64,000 nt of DNA from Spisula solida (GCA_947247005.1 OX365945.1:38122551-38186550), one strand, 5' to 3'. Shown: positions 23,843-36,007, numbered from the stretch's first letter. Notes: a model not told the origin generated them from the sequence alone. Numbers and translations are program-made.

Positions 23843-24850
23843 AGCTCACCTGTCACAAAGTGACAGAGTGAGCTTTTGTGATCACTCTTCGTCCGTCGTC
23901 AGTCCGTCCGTCCGTCCGTCAACAATTTGCTTGTGTAGACACTAGAGGTCACAATTTTGACTTAATCTTTATGAAACTTGGTCACAATGATCATCTCAAC
24001 AAAATCTAGGTCAAGTTCGATATTGGGTCATTCGGGGTCAAAAACTAGGTCACAAGGTCAAATCATAGAAAAACCATGTGTAGACACTAGAGGTCACAAT
24101 TTTGACTTAATCTTTATGAAACTTGGTCACAATGATCATAACAACAAAATCTAAGTCAAGTTCGATATTGGGTCATCCGGGGTCAAAAACTAGGTCACAA
24201 GGTCAAATCATAAAAAAACCTTGTGTAGACACTAGAGGTCACAATTTTGACTTAATCTTTATGAACCTTGGTCACAATGATCATCTCAACAAAATCTAGG
24301 TCAAGTCGATATTGGGTCATCCGGGGTTAAAAACTAGGTCACAAGGTCAAATCATAGAAAAACCTTGTGTAGACACTAGAGGTCACAATTTTGACTTACT
24401 CTTTATGAAACTTAGTCACAATGATCATCACTCCAAAATCTAGGTCAAGTTCGATATTGGGTCATCCGGGGTCAAAAACTAGGTCACAAGGTCAAATCAT
24501 AAAAAAACCTTGTGTAGACACTAGAGGTCACAATTTTGACTTAATCTTTATGAACCTTGGTCACAATGATCATCTCAACAAAATCTAGGTCAAGTTCGAT
24601 ATTGGGTCATCCGGGGTTAAAAACTAGGTCACAAGGTCAAATCATAGAAAAACCTTGTGTAGACACTAGAGGTCACAATTTTAGCCTAATCCTTATGAAA
24701 CTTGGTCAGAGTGATCATCTCAACAAAATCTAGGTCAAGTGCGATATTGCAGCATATGGGGCCAAGAACTAGGTCACTAGGTCAAATCACAGGTCTTGCA
24801 TGTACTGCTATAACAGGTGAGCGACCTAGGGCCCTTTGGGCCCTCTTGTT
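23843..24850 (+). mobile_element. Helentron-like/pearl-type element, family A, second of a head-to-tail pair
   Basis: Complete 1.0 kb copy with 5' hairpin, (CCGT)n, about six monomers and canonical 3' hairpin with CTCTTGTT, followed directly by the resumed L copy. The last monomer and terminus are nearly identical to those of the preceding element (compare about 23690-23839 with 24701-24850). Confidence 0.88.
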
Positions 24851-25173
24851 TAGACATATAAATGTTGTCCGCTCTTGCACACTTGCAGACTTCTGAATAT
24901 TAGTAGCCCTTGCATTTTTCAAGCTTGTTGAAGCATACATTTTGGTTTTGATTCTTTCCTTTTCTGTTTTGAAATACAATTTTTCTCTGTTATTTTCATG
25001 TAAAAATAGACTAAGTTCCCCTAAAAATTGGACTCTAAAATTTCCACATTAGTATTTTTCCATGTTTTTCCAGCATCTAAAATTTCTAAGTTCCAATGTC
25101 CATGCTGTCTGATAAAAATTCCAGGGTTTTCCAGACTTTTACCAGCGTTGTACAGCCTTTTACCCTACTTTAT
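24851..25173 (-). mobile_element. Element L, reverse copy, second part
   Basis: Continues the L copy interrupted at 22516: it is the reverse complement of about 17600-17905, including the CCAGGGTTTTCCAG word zone at 25120-25150. It breaks off before the L terminus and a family E 3' end follows. Confidence 0.7.
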
Positions 25174-25175
25174 CC

Positions 25176-25211
25176 AAGGGGGCATAAGCGTATATTGAAC
25201 GCAGTCTTGTT
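25176..25211 (+). mobile_element. Family E 3' terminus, isolated
   Basis: Consists only of the last ~36 bp of family E: GGGGGCATAAGCG, hairpin GCGT/ACGC, GCAGTCTTGTT. The left part is missing; the junction is with element L word sequence. A family E copy may have been lost by deletion. Confidence 0.6.
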
Positions 25212-25857
25212 TTGTCTGGTATATATAGTACATACATTCAATAACAAAACTCTTGAAGTGATCAAGAATGTGTCAAATATATACAGCCAGCTTTTTAGCT
25301 CTACTGTTCCAAGAATAATGAGAACTATATTGCAAGTGTCGTCTGTTCACGTTAAAAGTTTATGACGAGTTTGTATTTCAGAGTATACATGTATCTTAAC
25401 ATACTGTTCAAGGTACACCAATAAAAATAAAGTAAATTGGTATACACACGGCTTGTGTAAAGATGCTGTACGTCTGCGATTGAAAGTGGCGGTGATGTAG
25501 TCAATTAAAGTTGCTATTTCTAAAATGGAAAATCATTTTCCGCTCAACATTTAAATTTTAGTTAGGGGTCTGAGATATTGTGATAAAATTGCCCTAACTT
25601 ATTTTACTGGGCTGTATACTCTGATTGCAAATTCTATACTGTACAACATTATTGTTCATACAAATTTTAAGTAATATAAATACTTAAATGTAGAAGTTCC
25701 CCTCAGATTAAATTACTTAAAGAAGCATAATTACTTCAAGTAGTATTATATTACTATAGCTTAAAAAATATGTAATACTTAATAATTAATTACTGTAAGT
25801 ATTACTGAACATTACTTATAATAAGTAATAACATTTTACTAAGTAATTTTTTTTTTG
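25212..25857. repeat. Intron with a cluster of AAGTAAT/ATTACTT words (25665-25850)
   Basis: About fifteen occurrences of AGTAAT or its reverse complement within ~185 bp, in both orientations, ending in a T run. It resembles the word-rich ends of elements L and M. The preceding ~450 bp shows no gene. Confidence 0.5.
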
Positions 25858-26465
25858 AGTGACTGTTGACACTCTAGAGGTCATAATTTTCACTTAATCT
25901 TTTTTAAACTTAGTCACAATGTTTTTCTCTATAAAATATAGGTAAAGGTCGTAACTGGGTCATATGGGGTCAAAAACTAGGTCACTAGGTCACATCAAAG
26001 AAAAACCTTGTTAACACTCTAGAGGTCACATTTTTGACATAATCTTAATGAAACCTGGTCACAATGTATGTCTCTATGAAATCTAGGTCAAGTTTGTAAT
26101 TGGGTCATCTGGGGTCAAAAACTAGGTCACACCAAAGAAAAACCTTTTTAACACTCTAGAGGTCACATTTTTGACATAATCTTAATGAAACTTCGTCACA
26201 ATGTATGTCTCTATAAAATCTAGGTAAAGGTCATATTTGGGTCATCTGGGGTAAAAACCATGTCACATCAACCTTGTTTACACTCTAGAGGTCACACTTT
26301 TTTATTTGATATTAATGACACTTGGCCATAATGTGTGGCTTTATGAAATCTAGGTCCAGTTCGCAACTGGGTCATCTGGGGCCAAAAACTAGGTCACCAG
26401 GTCACTGATTCTGCCTAAACAGCTAGTCATCAGGTGAGCGCTATAGGGCCAATGGCCCTCTTGTT
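25858..26465 (+). mobile_element. Helentron-like element, family C, 5' truncated
   Basis: Monomers of family C followed by CAGGTGAGCGCTAT, the hairpin AGGGCC/GGCCCT (3-nt loop AAT) and CTCTTGTT. The 5' hairpin and CCGT tract are missing. The 3' hairpin here is the best-preserved C-type example. Confidence 0.78.
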
Positions 26466-26790
26466 ATCACATATGGTGGTGTTTGAGGCATCCTTTGTTT
26501 TATACATAGATGAATTATTTGAAGCCATATTATTACAGTGGACACCTTTAATTGTTGATGTGTGTCAGAGATTATGTAACTCCTTGTAGATGTCACTTTA
26601 AGTGAATTTAATTGACTGATAAGTATCAGCAACTCAGCAACCGTTGTTATTCAAATATGCCCTCAAGACAATGTCATGAATTTTGACAAGTGATACATGG
26701 TGTTTACAAATTTGTACACAATGTACCATATATTTCAAACTTTCAAGTCATTTAAAACACAATTCACTAATTTATTGAATTATCTTTTTT

Positions 26791-27468
26791 AGCTCACCTG
26801 TCACAAAGTGACAGAGTGAGCTTTTGTGATCACTCTAAATTGTCTGTCGTCCGTCCACAATTTACTAGCGTAGACACTAGAGGTCACAGTTTTGGTCTAA
26901 TCATTAAGAAACTTGGTCACAATGATCATCTTAACGAAATCTAGGCCAAGTTGATATTGGGTCATCCGGGGTCAAAAGCTAGGTCACAGGGTCACATCAT
27001 AGAAAAACTTTGTGTAGGCGTTAGAGGTCACAATTTTGACCTAATCTTTATGAAACTCAGTCACAATAATCATCTTATCAAAATCTGGGTCAAGTCGGTA
27101 TTGGGTCATCCGGGGTCATAAATTAGGTCACAAGCTCAAATCATAGATAAACCTTGCGTAGTTACTAGAGGTTACAATTTTGACCTAATCTTTATGAATC
27201 TCGGTCACAATGATAGTCTCAACAAAATCTAGGTTATGTTTGATATTGGTTCATCCAGGGTCAAAACAAGGTCATAACGTCAAATCATAGACAAAACTTT
27301 GCTTAAACTTCAATATGGGTTTATGTGATGTAAATTACAAGGTCGCTTGTTAAGACATATAAAAACGTTGCACATGCAATAGAGCCTGCAATTTTTTGGT
27401 TATCATTAAGGGACCTGGATGAACTACTACGACAGGTGAGTGACCTAGGGCCATTTTGGCCCTCTTGT
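26791..27468 (+). mobile_element. Helentron-like/pearl-type element, family A
   Basis: Complete but more diverged copy: 5' hairpin after TTTTTT, short CCGTCC run, about three monomers, CAGGTGAGTG and GGGCCATTTTGGCCC-type hairpin with CTCTTGT. A small MITE starts at its 3' edge. Confidence 0.8.
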
Positions 27469-27652
27469 ATATAGTAGACGAAATGGGATTAGATAAAATG
27501 GGAATAAACCGTGACGGATACCATCAGGAACGGGGTATACAGAATGGAATTGTTAGAACTTGTTTCACAATCTACCTAAAATAAATCAATCTCATGGCCT
27601 TTTGTCGGAGGTTTATTCCCATTTCGTCTAATCCCATTTCGTCTACTATATA
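27468..27652. mobile_element. 185-bp MITE with 26-bp perfect inverted repeats
   Basis: Ends are exact inverted repeats beginning TATATAGTAGACGAAATGGG and include an inner GGAATAAACC/GGTTTATTCC pair. The word GACGAAATGGGA recurs near 31890-31970. No coding capacity. Superfamily not assigned. Confidence 0.75.
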
Positions 27653-27779
27653 AGACGGAGACCTTAAGAAAAAAAATCCACAAATAGCACAATTTGGGAA
27701 AATCGCGTTTAGTACAGAGCAGATACTTTTTGGCAAAAAAATGCCAAACAAGTATTTTTCTAGGATCTTGTCACATAAT

Positions 27780-28262
27780 GTGCGTCTTGTAATATACTAA
27801 GAATTTAAGTCCATACTTGCTAGTGAAAGTCGACTTTTTTGGGGTAAAACCTTACAAAATATAAAAGCAAAGCATGAATTTTTGGAATCTATAGATCACT
27901 TTGTCATTTAATTGGTTTATTTGATAATAATATATTGTGATAAGTACGTTGTTACTTGCAGTTTAAGATATCAAACATCATTTTCCATGTTGTTGCGAAA
28001 AAATGCAATATTTTGGGGAAAATCCTTAAAAATATAAACTGAGTGAAAACCGTGAATTTTGGGAATCGGTTGACTACAGATTTATTACTTAGTTCATTTG
28101 ATAATTAATCACTGTTATAGGTACATAATGGCTTGTAGTTTAGTGCATCAAAATTAAGTTACCGGAATATTATGCTAAATGAGAGTCCTTTTGGGGTAAA
28201 ATATTACAAAATATAAACGAAAAGTCTGAATTTTGGGAATCTGTTGATTATTTTATAATGTT
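27780..28262. repeat. Diverged ~176-bp tandem repeat, about 2.5 units
   Basis: The phrase TTTTGGGG followed by AAAA..TTACAAAATATAAA and GAATTTTGGGAATC recurs at 27837, 28011 and 28189 (spacing 174 and 178). Units are AT-rich and strongly diverged. This is a nucleosome-sized period. Function unknown. Confidence 0.65.
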
Positions 28263-29599
28263 TACCCCATAAAATAAATACGGCACAATATGGAAGTTAA
28301 TTTCAGTATTGTACAAGACATCCATAACATGACATGACCCAACAAAATAGATTTCTGTGTATTTTATTTCCCATTTTGTAAATGTGGCACTAACAAGCGG
28401 ACAATTGTGCTAATTAAATGACGTCATCATGATCATTGTGTTTATGCGATGTCAATAACGTCATTTCAATCGTCATGTCTAGTTTTCATCATGTCATAGC
28501 ATGTCACTAAGTTTGACCATTTTGAAAAGATAAAACTTTTTTGAAACCTTAAACATTTATCTACACAATTCTATCAACATGTAAAGAGGTGAAATTTTGT
28601 CCTCAGGTTGGAAATCCCAGAGCAGAGCTCAAATGTCAAATAGGTGTGATATATTGGTGTTATGGGGTGTTATATACAAAAAATACAAACTAAAATGCGA
28701 TTTATGACAAATACAATTATTTTATAGGATGAAGAAATATAAAGTATTGTGAGATTTGATATTATAAGTCACAAATATTTTATAAACTCCTAGGAATAAT
28801 GCGAATAAAAAGAAATATGACAATACAAGCAAACAGATACATTAAATTATAAAGTCATAAATTTTGTTAGTTATGAGAATGTTGCAATTTCTATCTATAA
28901 GTTATTTTCAAGGAAAAAATGTATTAAAAGTATAAATAAAATCAAAGATCATACACACATGGATAGGCATGTCTAAAAATAGCCCAATTATGACTTGAAT
29001 ACTAATAATGCATTGCGCGCGCTTCCGTCATTATAGTTAACCTTAGTAGTGTATCGAAATGAAATCGTGTTTTTGGGTTAAAACCCGAAAACCAAGTCAT
29101 TTATTCATTTACAACAAATAAAGACCATCCCAAAGATTACAAAAAAAAACAATTTATAAGAAAAACAGCCGTAAATAAGTTTCCTTAGGGATCAGAAAAT
29201 TAAATTTTGGAAGAAATCCAAAACCCGCCGATTGAAAAATCATCGACCCGGAAAGCTCACAGAAAAATTGGTTTATTTTAGAATTGACAGATGAATCATC
29301 AGAATTATTCATACAACAACATCCCAAACACATGATGGACGCAATCAAAACCTACCTTCACTAAATTTGACCAAGGGTTGCTTTAAAGTAATCAAAATAT
29401 TTCGCAGGTTAAAAGATTTACATATCCAAGATGGCGGCGACTAGCCGTAAAAATAGCGTCATCGTGAAAATCACTTAAAATTTTGCCCATCGCCCGATTT
29501 CTTTCCAATATGGCGGCCTATATAAGCGATATAATGGGGCTCGAATGAAGTTACTTTTCCATCTTTCGTATTCTTTGATAAAATACAAGTAAAAGACAA
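28263..29599. other. AT-rich intron; one YY1-type motif, no gene
   Basis: No coding region recognised. CAAGATGGCGGC at about 29430 matches the YY1 consensus and AATATGGCGGCC follows at about 29508; a similar motif occurs at 48178. A stray copy of the 108-bp repeat core (TTTCTATCTATAAGTTATTTTC) starts near 28887. Confidence 0.4.
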
Positions 29600-29824
29600 T
29601 AAAAAAATACAATAAAATGTTATAAGAAAATGTTGAAATTTCTATCTATAAGTTATTTTCTATGAAAAAATGTATTAAAAGTATCAATAAATCACAAGTT
29701 TAAGACAATAAAATTATAATAAAATGTTATTAAGACAGGGTAAAATTTCTATCTATTAATTATTTTCATGAAAAAGTGTATTTAAGTGTCAATAAATTAC
29801 AAGTTTAAGACAATAAACATTATA

Positions 29825-30933
29825 CAGTAAAACCTCGTTATCTCGAGGACCCATCGGGACAAGCCAAATGCTCGAGTTAAGCCAGGTGCTCGAAATATCC
29901 GAAGTCTATGATGAATTGTTGTTATGACTAAGTGTAACTGTGTTTATAATGAAAACACGTATGATACATATATTTGGTTGTAACTACGAATAGTGTCATT
30001 GTTTATCATCAAACGCGGCAGTCTTTCGACTGACTTCAAACACGCCGCACATCAAAGAAATTGCCGGTACTGTTGGGAGTAGTGTAACGTCAAAGTTCCA
30101 TACCGCGGTATGAATTCGCCAATCTGCGCTTAGTGTAGATTCCATTGACATTTAATTTGCTATTTTACAAAGTCGACTAATTTTTTGTTCTTCTTCGATA
30201 AGAATTGGATTTAGTCGCGGACTTGATTTACTTCACTTATTCAGTATCGGACACGTGAAATTGCACTGTACGTAAGCTTACATTTTGCAGGTTTTCATGA
30301 AATACGGGGTATGAAAAAGTTTTAAAATGATTTTGATTTGCAGTTTTATAACGGACGGAACCTAAATATTTAAGATTCTACATGTACGTCGGTTTATCTT
30401 ACGATAATTAAAAGTCTGTGCGAATCAGTACGTTCGAAGCAACGATGTTGCATTTAATAATTCTATTTCTCGTATGCGTTAAAGTTCCCAATTGTTGCCT
30501 ATTGAACCTGTTTTGAAACGTATGTGTTGTTTAAATCACGCTCATTAATTAAATATCTTCTACTTCGTGTTTAATATAACGAATCGAAAATACGGAAATC
30601 AATTTAAGTGTTAGGGATTACGCTATTGTCATAAAATGTGATTATAACGATGTGTGAAAAATACGGACTGTAAAAAATTTAGTATGACATTTTTCGGAGG
30701 TGTGAAATTTCGCTCGGATGATTGCCTCGAGATCAGGTAATTAATTATCGTTGAAAATTGTTGATTGGACCGACACCTGCGCTCGAATTAGACCGGATGC
30801 TCGTAATAACTTTACTCGAGTTAGAGGGATAAATTAATGTACAATATAGAGCAAATTCGTCGGGACTTTGAAATTTGCTCGAATTAGGCCGGTTGCTCGA
30901 ATAATCGCTGCTCGTATTACCGAGGTTTTACTG
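29825..30933. mobile_element. pogo/Tigger-like non-autonomous element
   Basis: 1.1 kb segment flanked by TA on both sides. Terminal inverted repeats start CAGTAAAACCTCG and continue with repeated CTCGAG/CTCGAATTA words. TA duplication with CAGT ends is characteristic of the Tc1/mariner superfamily, and CAGTAAAACCTCG is typical of pogo/Tigger. No transposase frame found. Confidence 0.75.
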
Positions 30934-30939
30934 TAATTA

Positions 30940-31722
30940 GAGATGGCAACGAGTACTAAAATCGGTACTCGGGTACTCGGTCATTCTTCCGATCGAGTAC
31001 TCGGGTACTCGGAAAACTATAAATGTGAATGATATTTGGGACACAGAAATGTTGTACTGCAAAACGTGCGTGTTCAACTTCAAATAGAACATCGTGTGTG
31101 CCTGTCCATTCTGTTCAGTTGATGGTCAAATCTATATCGGTAGAAGAATGTTGAAACAAAATAACTAACAAAAGAACAACAATACAGTGTAAATTCAGTA
31201 TAAGTTATAGTCAATAACGCCAGAAAATCGAATAATAACAAATTTACAACTAAGGGGGAATACTCCTATCAACCGGTGACATAGTAATATTTACACAGAG
31301 TGACGCAGTCGAGTTATCGTTCATTTATAAATACATGCGTGAGAACGATTATAATTATAATTTAAAGTAATATTTTATTAATTTCTTAATCGATTGTCAC
31401 ACCCATTAAACAATAACTGCCAATTGAAGATCGATGACAATCACTCGGATTGATGTCAACAAAGGAAACCCCAGCTACGTGTCATAACCAAACTAACAGA
31501 CGATGATTGACAGGTCTGCATGTGTTTTGCTTGCAGCGATTAAGGATCGATGACACGTTGTTAATTGTAATTTTAGTAGACCAGATAAGACTTGGACACG
31601 TTCTGTACAATACAGGATTAACAATTATTAATTTTTTACCGTGTACTCGAAGTCAGATTTTGATATTCGATAATCGGACCTTTGAACGAGTACTCGAGTA
31701 CTCGGGTACTCGTTGCCATCCC
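30940..31722. mobile_element. hAT-like non-autonomous element with GAGTACTCGG word-rich ends
   Basis: Bounded by TAATTA on both sides (30934-30939 and 31723-31728). Inverted ends GAGATGGCAACGAGTAC and GGGATGGCAACGAGTAC are followed by repeated GAGTACTCGGGTACTCG. The left target duplication overlaps the TA of the neighbouring pogo-like element, so it inserted exactly at that element's edge. The frame at 31507-31725 is part of this element. Confidence 0.65.
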
Positions 31723-31879
31723 TAATTATAATAAATGTTATTAAAACATTATTAAATTTCTATTTATATAGCGGAAATAATTTGCAAGTTTTCAAAAACT
31801 TATAAATTATTATAATGTATTGTTTGTTTAAGGTTTTAAAACTTTAGACCAACTTTAGACCAAACGAGAATTTTTACAG

Positions 31880-31975
31880 TTAGATGAAATGGGAATTCAG
31901 TCCAAAAGAACTTTAGACGAAATGGGAATTTGAAAATTAGACCAAATGGGATTAGACGAAATGGGATGTCCCCTT
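31880..31975. repeat. Cluster of GACGAAATGGGA words
   Basis: Four variants of TTAGACGAAATGGGA or TTAGACCAAATGGGA occur within ~90 bp, the same word as in the MITE at 27468-27652 but in direct orientation. Possibly a remnant end of a related element. It lies 80 bp upstream of the next BBS1 exon. Confidence 0.5.
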
Positions 31976-32054
31976 GTCGAATATGACTCAATATTAATTA
32001 AAATAATGAATCATGTATGTGTTACATTACTTTCATAATAACTTTATGTTTTAG

Positions 32055-32298
32055 GGCTGATGGTACCACATTGACAGTTCGATCACTACGCTATCTACAG
32101 CTCACTGATGCAAGTGACATGGTACAGTTCTGTGAAGTCTACAAACATAGTCCACTGAAACGTCAAACTGTGATAACATGCCTGGGTACCTTGAAGAAAT
32201 CTATGGCAGAAGAAGATGCTATCAGCTGTTTGGTGTTGGGAACTGAAGATAAATCTATATATGTTCTAGACCCTGAAGCTTTTACTGTACTTGCTACT
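32055..32298 (+). CDS. BBS1: BBS1 exon (largest exon visible, beta-propeller)
   Basis: A 244-nt exon after the acceptor TTATGTTTTAG and before the donor GTAAGT. The first base completes the Arg codon split from the exon at 14010. It encodes ADGTTLTVRSLRYLQL, then KRQTVITCLGTLKKSMAEED, AISCLVLGTEDKSIYVLDPE and AFTVLAT. The blocks KRQTVIT, SCLVLGTE and VLDPEAFT are near-identical to vertebrate BBS1 and make this the strongest single piece of evidence for the gene. It ends in phase 0. A family A element begins 190 bp downstream. Confidence 0.96.
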
Positions 32299-32489
32299 GT
32301 AAGTTACTGTAAAATCATAAATATTAGTGGGGGATTAAATTTTGTGGATGACCTCAACCACCAAATCTAAAATCCCGATGATTAATTATACCAATAAACA
32401 TGTAAATTGACCAAGCGCAAGTTGACCATGGCCACCATTTTTGTTAACAGAATTAGGTCAGGTTTATATGCCGTATCTTTCGGCTTATT

Positions 32490-33435
32490 AGCTCACCTGT
32501 CTGAAAGTGACAGAGTGAGCTTTTGTGATCACTCTTCGTCCATCGTCCGTCCGTCAACAATTTGCTTGTGTAGACACAATTTTGGGGTAATCTTTATGAA
32601 ACTTAGTCACAATGATCATCTCAACAAAATCTAGGTCAAGTTCGATATTGGGTCATCCCAGGTCAAAAACTAGGTCACAATGTCAAATCATAGAAAAGTC
32701 TTGTGTAGTCACCAGAGGTCACAATTTTGACCTACTCTTTATGAAACTTGGTCACTGTGATCATCTCAACAAAATCTAGGTCAAGTTTGATATTGGGTCA
32801 TCCCAGGTCAAACACTAGGTCACAATGTCAAATCATAGGAAATCCTTGTGTAGTCACCAGAGGTCACAATTTTGACCTAATCTTTATAAAACTTGGTCAC
32901 AATGATCATGTCAACAAATTCTAGGTCAAGTTCGATATTCGGTCATCCGGGGTCAAAAACTAGGTCACAATGTCAAATCATAGGAAATCCTTTTGTAGTC
33001 ACTAGAGGTCACAATTTTGACCTAATCTTTATAAAACTTGGTCACTATGATCATGTCAACAAATTCTAGATCAAGATCGATATTCGGTCATCCGGGGTCA
33101 AAAACTAGGTCACATGGTCAAATCATAGAAAAACCCTGTGTAGTCACTAGAGGTCATACTTTTGACCCAACCTTTATGAAAATTGGTCACAATGATCATC
33201 TCAGCAAGATCTAGGTCAAGACTTATATTGGGTCATCCAGGGTCAAAAATTAGGTCACTAGATCAAATCATAGGAAATCCTTGTGTTGTCACTAGAGGTC
33301 ACGATTTATGAAAATTGGTCACAATGGTCATCTCAACAAAATCTAGGTCAAGTGTGAGTTCACTAGGTCAAATCACAGGGCTTGCATGCACTACAACGAC
33401 AGGTGAGCGACCTAGGGTCCTTTGGGCCCTCTTGT
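32490..33435 (+). mobile_element. Helentron-like/pearl-type element, family A
   Basis: Complete 946 bp copy. The 5' inner arm is mutated on one side (GTCTG against GTGAC), CCGT tract short, about six monomers, last monomer truncated, CAGGTGAGCG and the GGGTCCTTTGGGCCC hairpin with CTCTTGT. The 3' hairpin also carries a mismatch, so this copy is likely older. Confidence 0.82.
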
Positions 33436-34774
33436 AAGACTAAATGGCTTATAAGACGGCCCCCTAACAATGGACTGGCAATCTGAGATTTTTACTTAGA
33501 CCCTCGTGTAAGACGATGCACCTTTCGGCCTCAAATTCAAAATCAGAACTCAGACCGAAGGATTTTTATCACAATGTTTTCATAAAAAAAATAATAAAAA
33601 AATCTCATAAGAAATAACATTTGCAAAGCCGAGTGTACCTGGCAAACTGTTTATTAGTTGGTGTGATGGTGTCATGCTGAGTGACTATCGAATTCTATAT
33701 CTAACAATCCCCGTAAGTGTCATAAATCCTATTGTTTATAAAATAGTGTAAACATACATGCTGTGTGGCGTGTAATTAATACAAGCGTGAGTATCACTTC
33801 GGTAGGTCAGATATGTGATAAGACGTTTTTAATTTCTTCAAGTAATTTACCATGTATATATAGTTTGCATGATGTTCCCGTCGTATTCTGCATAAATGTA
33901 TAAACTATGCAACATATTTATATATAATAAACAAGGTGATTTAATTTCTGTTGAAATTGACAAGGTTTAACATCATGTAATATCTGTCAAACTGATAATT
34001 TATGATAGTCTATAACAGTCCTTAATGTGTCAGTGTAGAAATCTACTTAACTCCGCCTTGTTACCGTTAGAAACGCACATTCCTCAGCTATGGAAAAACA
34101 TCAACCAATTAAAACGATGATAGGCGTGTCTACAAGTTTCCTAATATAGAACTTCACTGTTTGACCACCTGCAGGTGTGAGGCGGTGATGGTGTCTTTGA
34201 TCTGCGGTTAACTGCAGACAAGTTGTCTGGGTAAGCTGGGATTTCTCAGCGGGTCATTTTGTCTTAAAATTTGGTCTGTTTATTGCAACATGTGTGCATT
34301 GGGACACGGCCCATTGTATTAAAAATAAACATGCTCATTTAACAGTGACTAGGCTTGAATAAAATGCCACATCCCTGTGTTTGTGTGTATATTTTTCTGC
34401 ACTGATGACTGGTGTTAAAATGAGATTTTTTGTTGACATGATATTGGATCATTGTAGATTTCTGTTTTGTTGTATGGATTGGCTTAATCTATATACATCA
34501 ATTAGGACTTAGATATGACTCATAAATATGTTTAGCAGATCTTATTCAAGTAAGTATATTTCTCGAGTAATAACTACGCATCTGTTCACACATCTGACTA
34601 TCCTCACCATACGCTACTCTTGATCTGCCTTACTTGTTGGAAAATGACTTCATCGGGTCAAAATTGGGTTATATTTGTTTTTAATTTTCATGTAGGCATG
34701 GCTTATTTGACGAGCCCCCCACATTGAACGTGAATACTGAGTCTCAAATTCTCGTCTAATAAGTGGAAAGTTTT
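33436..34774. other. Intron; TAAGACG-word stretch, no gene recognised
   Basis: Positions 33436-33550 hold TTATAAGACGGCCCCCTA and TAAGACGATG phrases that look like the end of a DNA transposon interrupted by the family A insertion, but no inverted partner was found. The remainder up to 34774 shows no recognised feature. Confidence 0.35.
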
Positions 34775-34775
34775 T

Positions 34776-35077
34776 ATGCCCCCCCTATCGATAGATGGGG
34801 AGGCATATAGTGATTCACCTGTCCGTTCGTCCGTCCGTCTGTCCGTTCGTCCGTTCGTCCGTCCGTCCGTCCTGGTTAACCCAAATTGACCGTTTCTTCT
34901 AGCATCTTTATGGCTTGCTACAAAGCTTCCAAACTTGCATGGATGTTGTATATGAACACTCTCCACACACCTGTATCACCTGACCCCATTTTGACCTTCA
35001 CCTTGACCTAATTTTGGACTTATTTATGGACAAGGCTTCCACAGGGGGCATAAGCGTTTATTGAACGCAGTCTTGTT
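34776..35077 (+). mobile_element. Helentron-like element, family E, short copy
   Basis: Complete 302 bp copy, essentially one monomer. Hairpin ATGCCCCCC/GGGGAGGCAT after TTTTT, (CCGT/CGTT)n, monomer with TTCTTCTAGCATC, GGGGGCATAAGCG box, hairpin GCGTT/AACGC and AGTCTTGTT. Confidence 0.85.
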
Positions 35078-35749
35078 TAAGTACTAATCATGCACAGATG
35101 TTCTTCAATAAATCATGAACTGTTGAAGGACAAACTGATTTTATGTACAGTTCATGAAAATAAATGTTCATGAACAATTCATGAACTTTCTGCTATATAT
35201 CTCTATTGTCTCATTTAGACTTCATATTTTGGACATGAACTGTTCATGATTACAAATTTCATGAAAATTTCAAGGACAAACATATTTTATGTACAGTTCA
35301 AGAAGATAAATGTATTCATGAACAACCCATGAAATAAACTAAGTGTATCAAAATGCATAAAATGAAGCTCTATTGTGTGTATGAAGACTAAGTCCAACAT
35401 GTGTTTTAAGTATAAATAGTAAATATATTATTGGTACAATGATTGCCTCATGATATTAAAAATAAGAAAAGAATCATTGTGTATGTATATTCATGTTCAT
35501 AAAAGTTGCAAATCGGGAACATAGCTGAACCTGAATATCAGATGAAACCTACTGGAACATTGTTATTTTATCATTACAATTGTTTGCCTCAATCAGATTA
35601 ATAGTTTAGCTACCTTTTGTACCTTTTGCAACATGATTTTCTGTTCACATTGTTGTTTTGAACAGTTTGAGTATATTTTATTTGGTATATCTCATTTTCA
35701 TATTTACATGCATGCTCAATAGCTTTTCAACGACTACACTAACAGAGTT

Positions 35750-35902
35750 TAGAATATAACCTACATTATGAGCCAATGAAAACGCCACATTTTCGCGGTT
35801 AAATGAAAATTTAATCATTAAAATTTTCTCTTAACAGACTTGACGTCATGCGTTGGCGCTAATTTCTATCGGCCAATCAGAATGCAGAATGTTATATTCT
35901 AA
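35750..35902. mobile_element. ~150-bp MITE with TTAGAATATAAC ends
   Basis: Ends TTAGAATATAACCTACATT and GAATGTTATATTCTAA are inverted. An inner GCCAATGA / GGCCAATCAG pair is also seen. No coding capacity. Confidence 0.55.
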
Positions 35903-35906
35903 GTTA

Positions 35907-36007
35907 GTTAGAACATGTTAAGTAAATTTTAATGACTAAAAAGGACTCGCTTCGCTTTGCTCGCTCCGCCCTTTTTAATCATTAAAATTTACTTAATATG
36001 TTCTAAC
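35907..36007. repeat. Foldback hairpin, ~38-bp arms, CG-rich loop
   Basis: Left arm GTTAGAACATGTTAAGTAAA... and right arm ...TTTACTTAATATGTTCTAAC pair nearly perfectly around a loop rich in CTCGCTTCGCTTTGCTCGC. Likely a foldback MITE adjoining the one at 35750. Confidence 0.7.

Larger units (their letters stand above)
29600..31790. repeat. ~108-bp AT-rich tandem repeat, split by two transposons
   Basis: The unit core AAATTTCTATCTAT occurs at 29636, 29743 and (after removing 29825-30933 and 30940-31722) again 111 bp later at 31754. Spacing is therefore 107 and about 111 bp once the two insertions are removed. This confirms both element boundaries independently. Confidence 0.7.
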
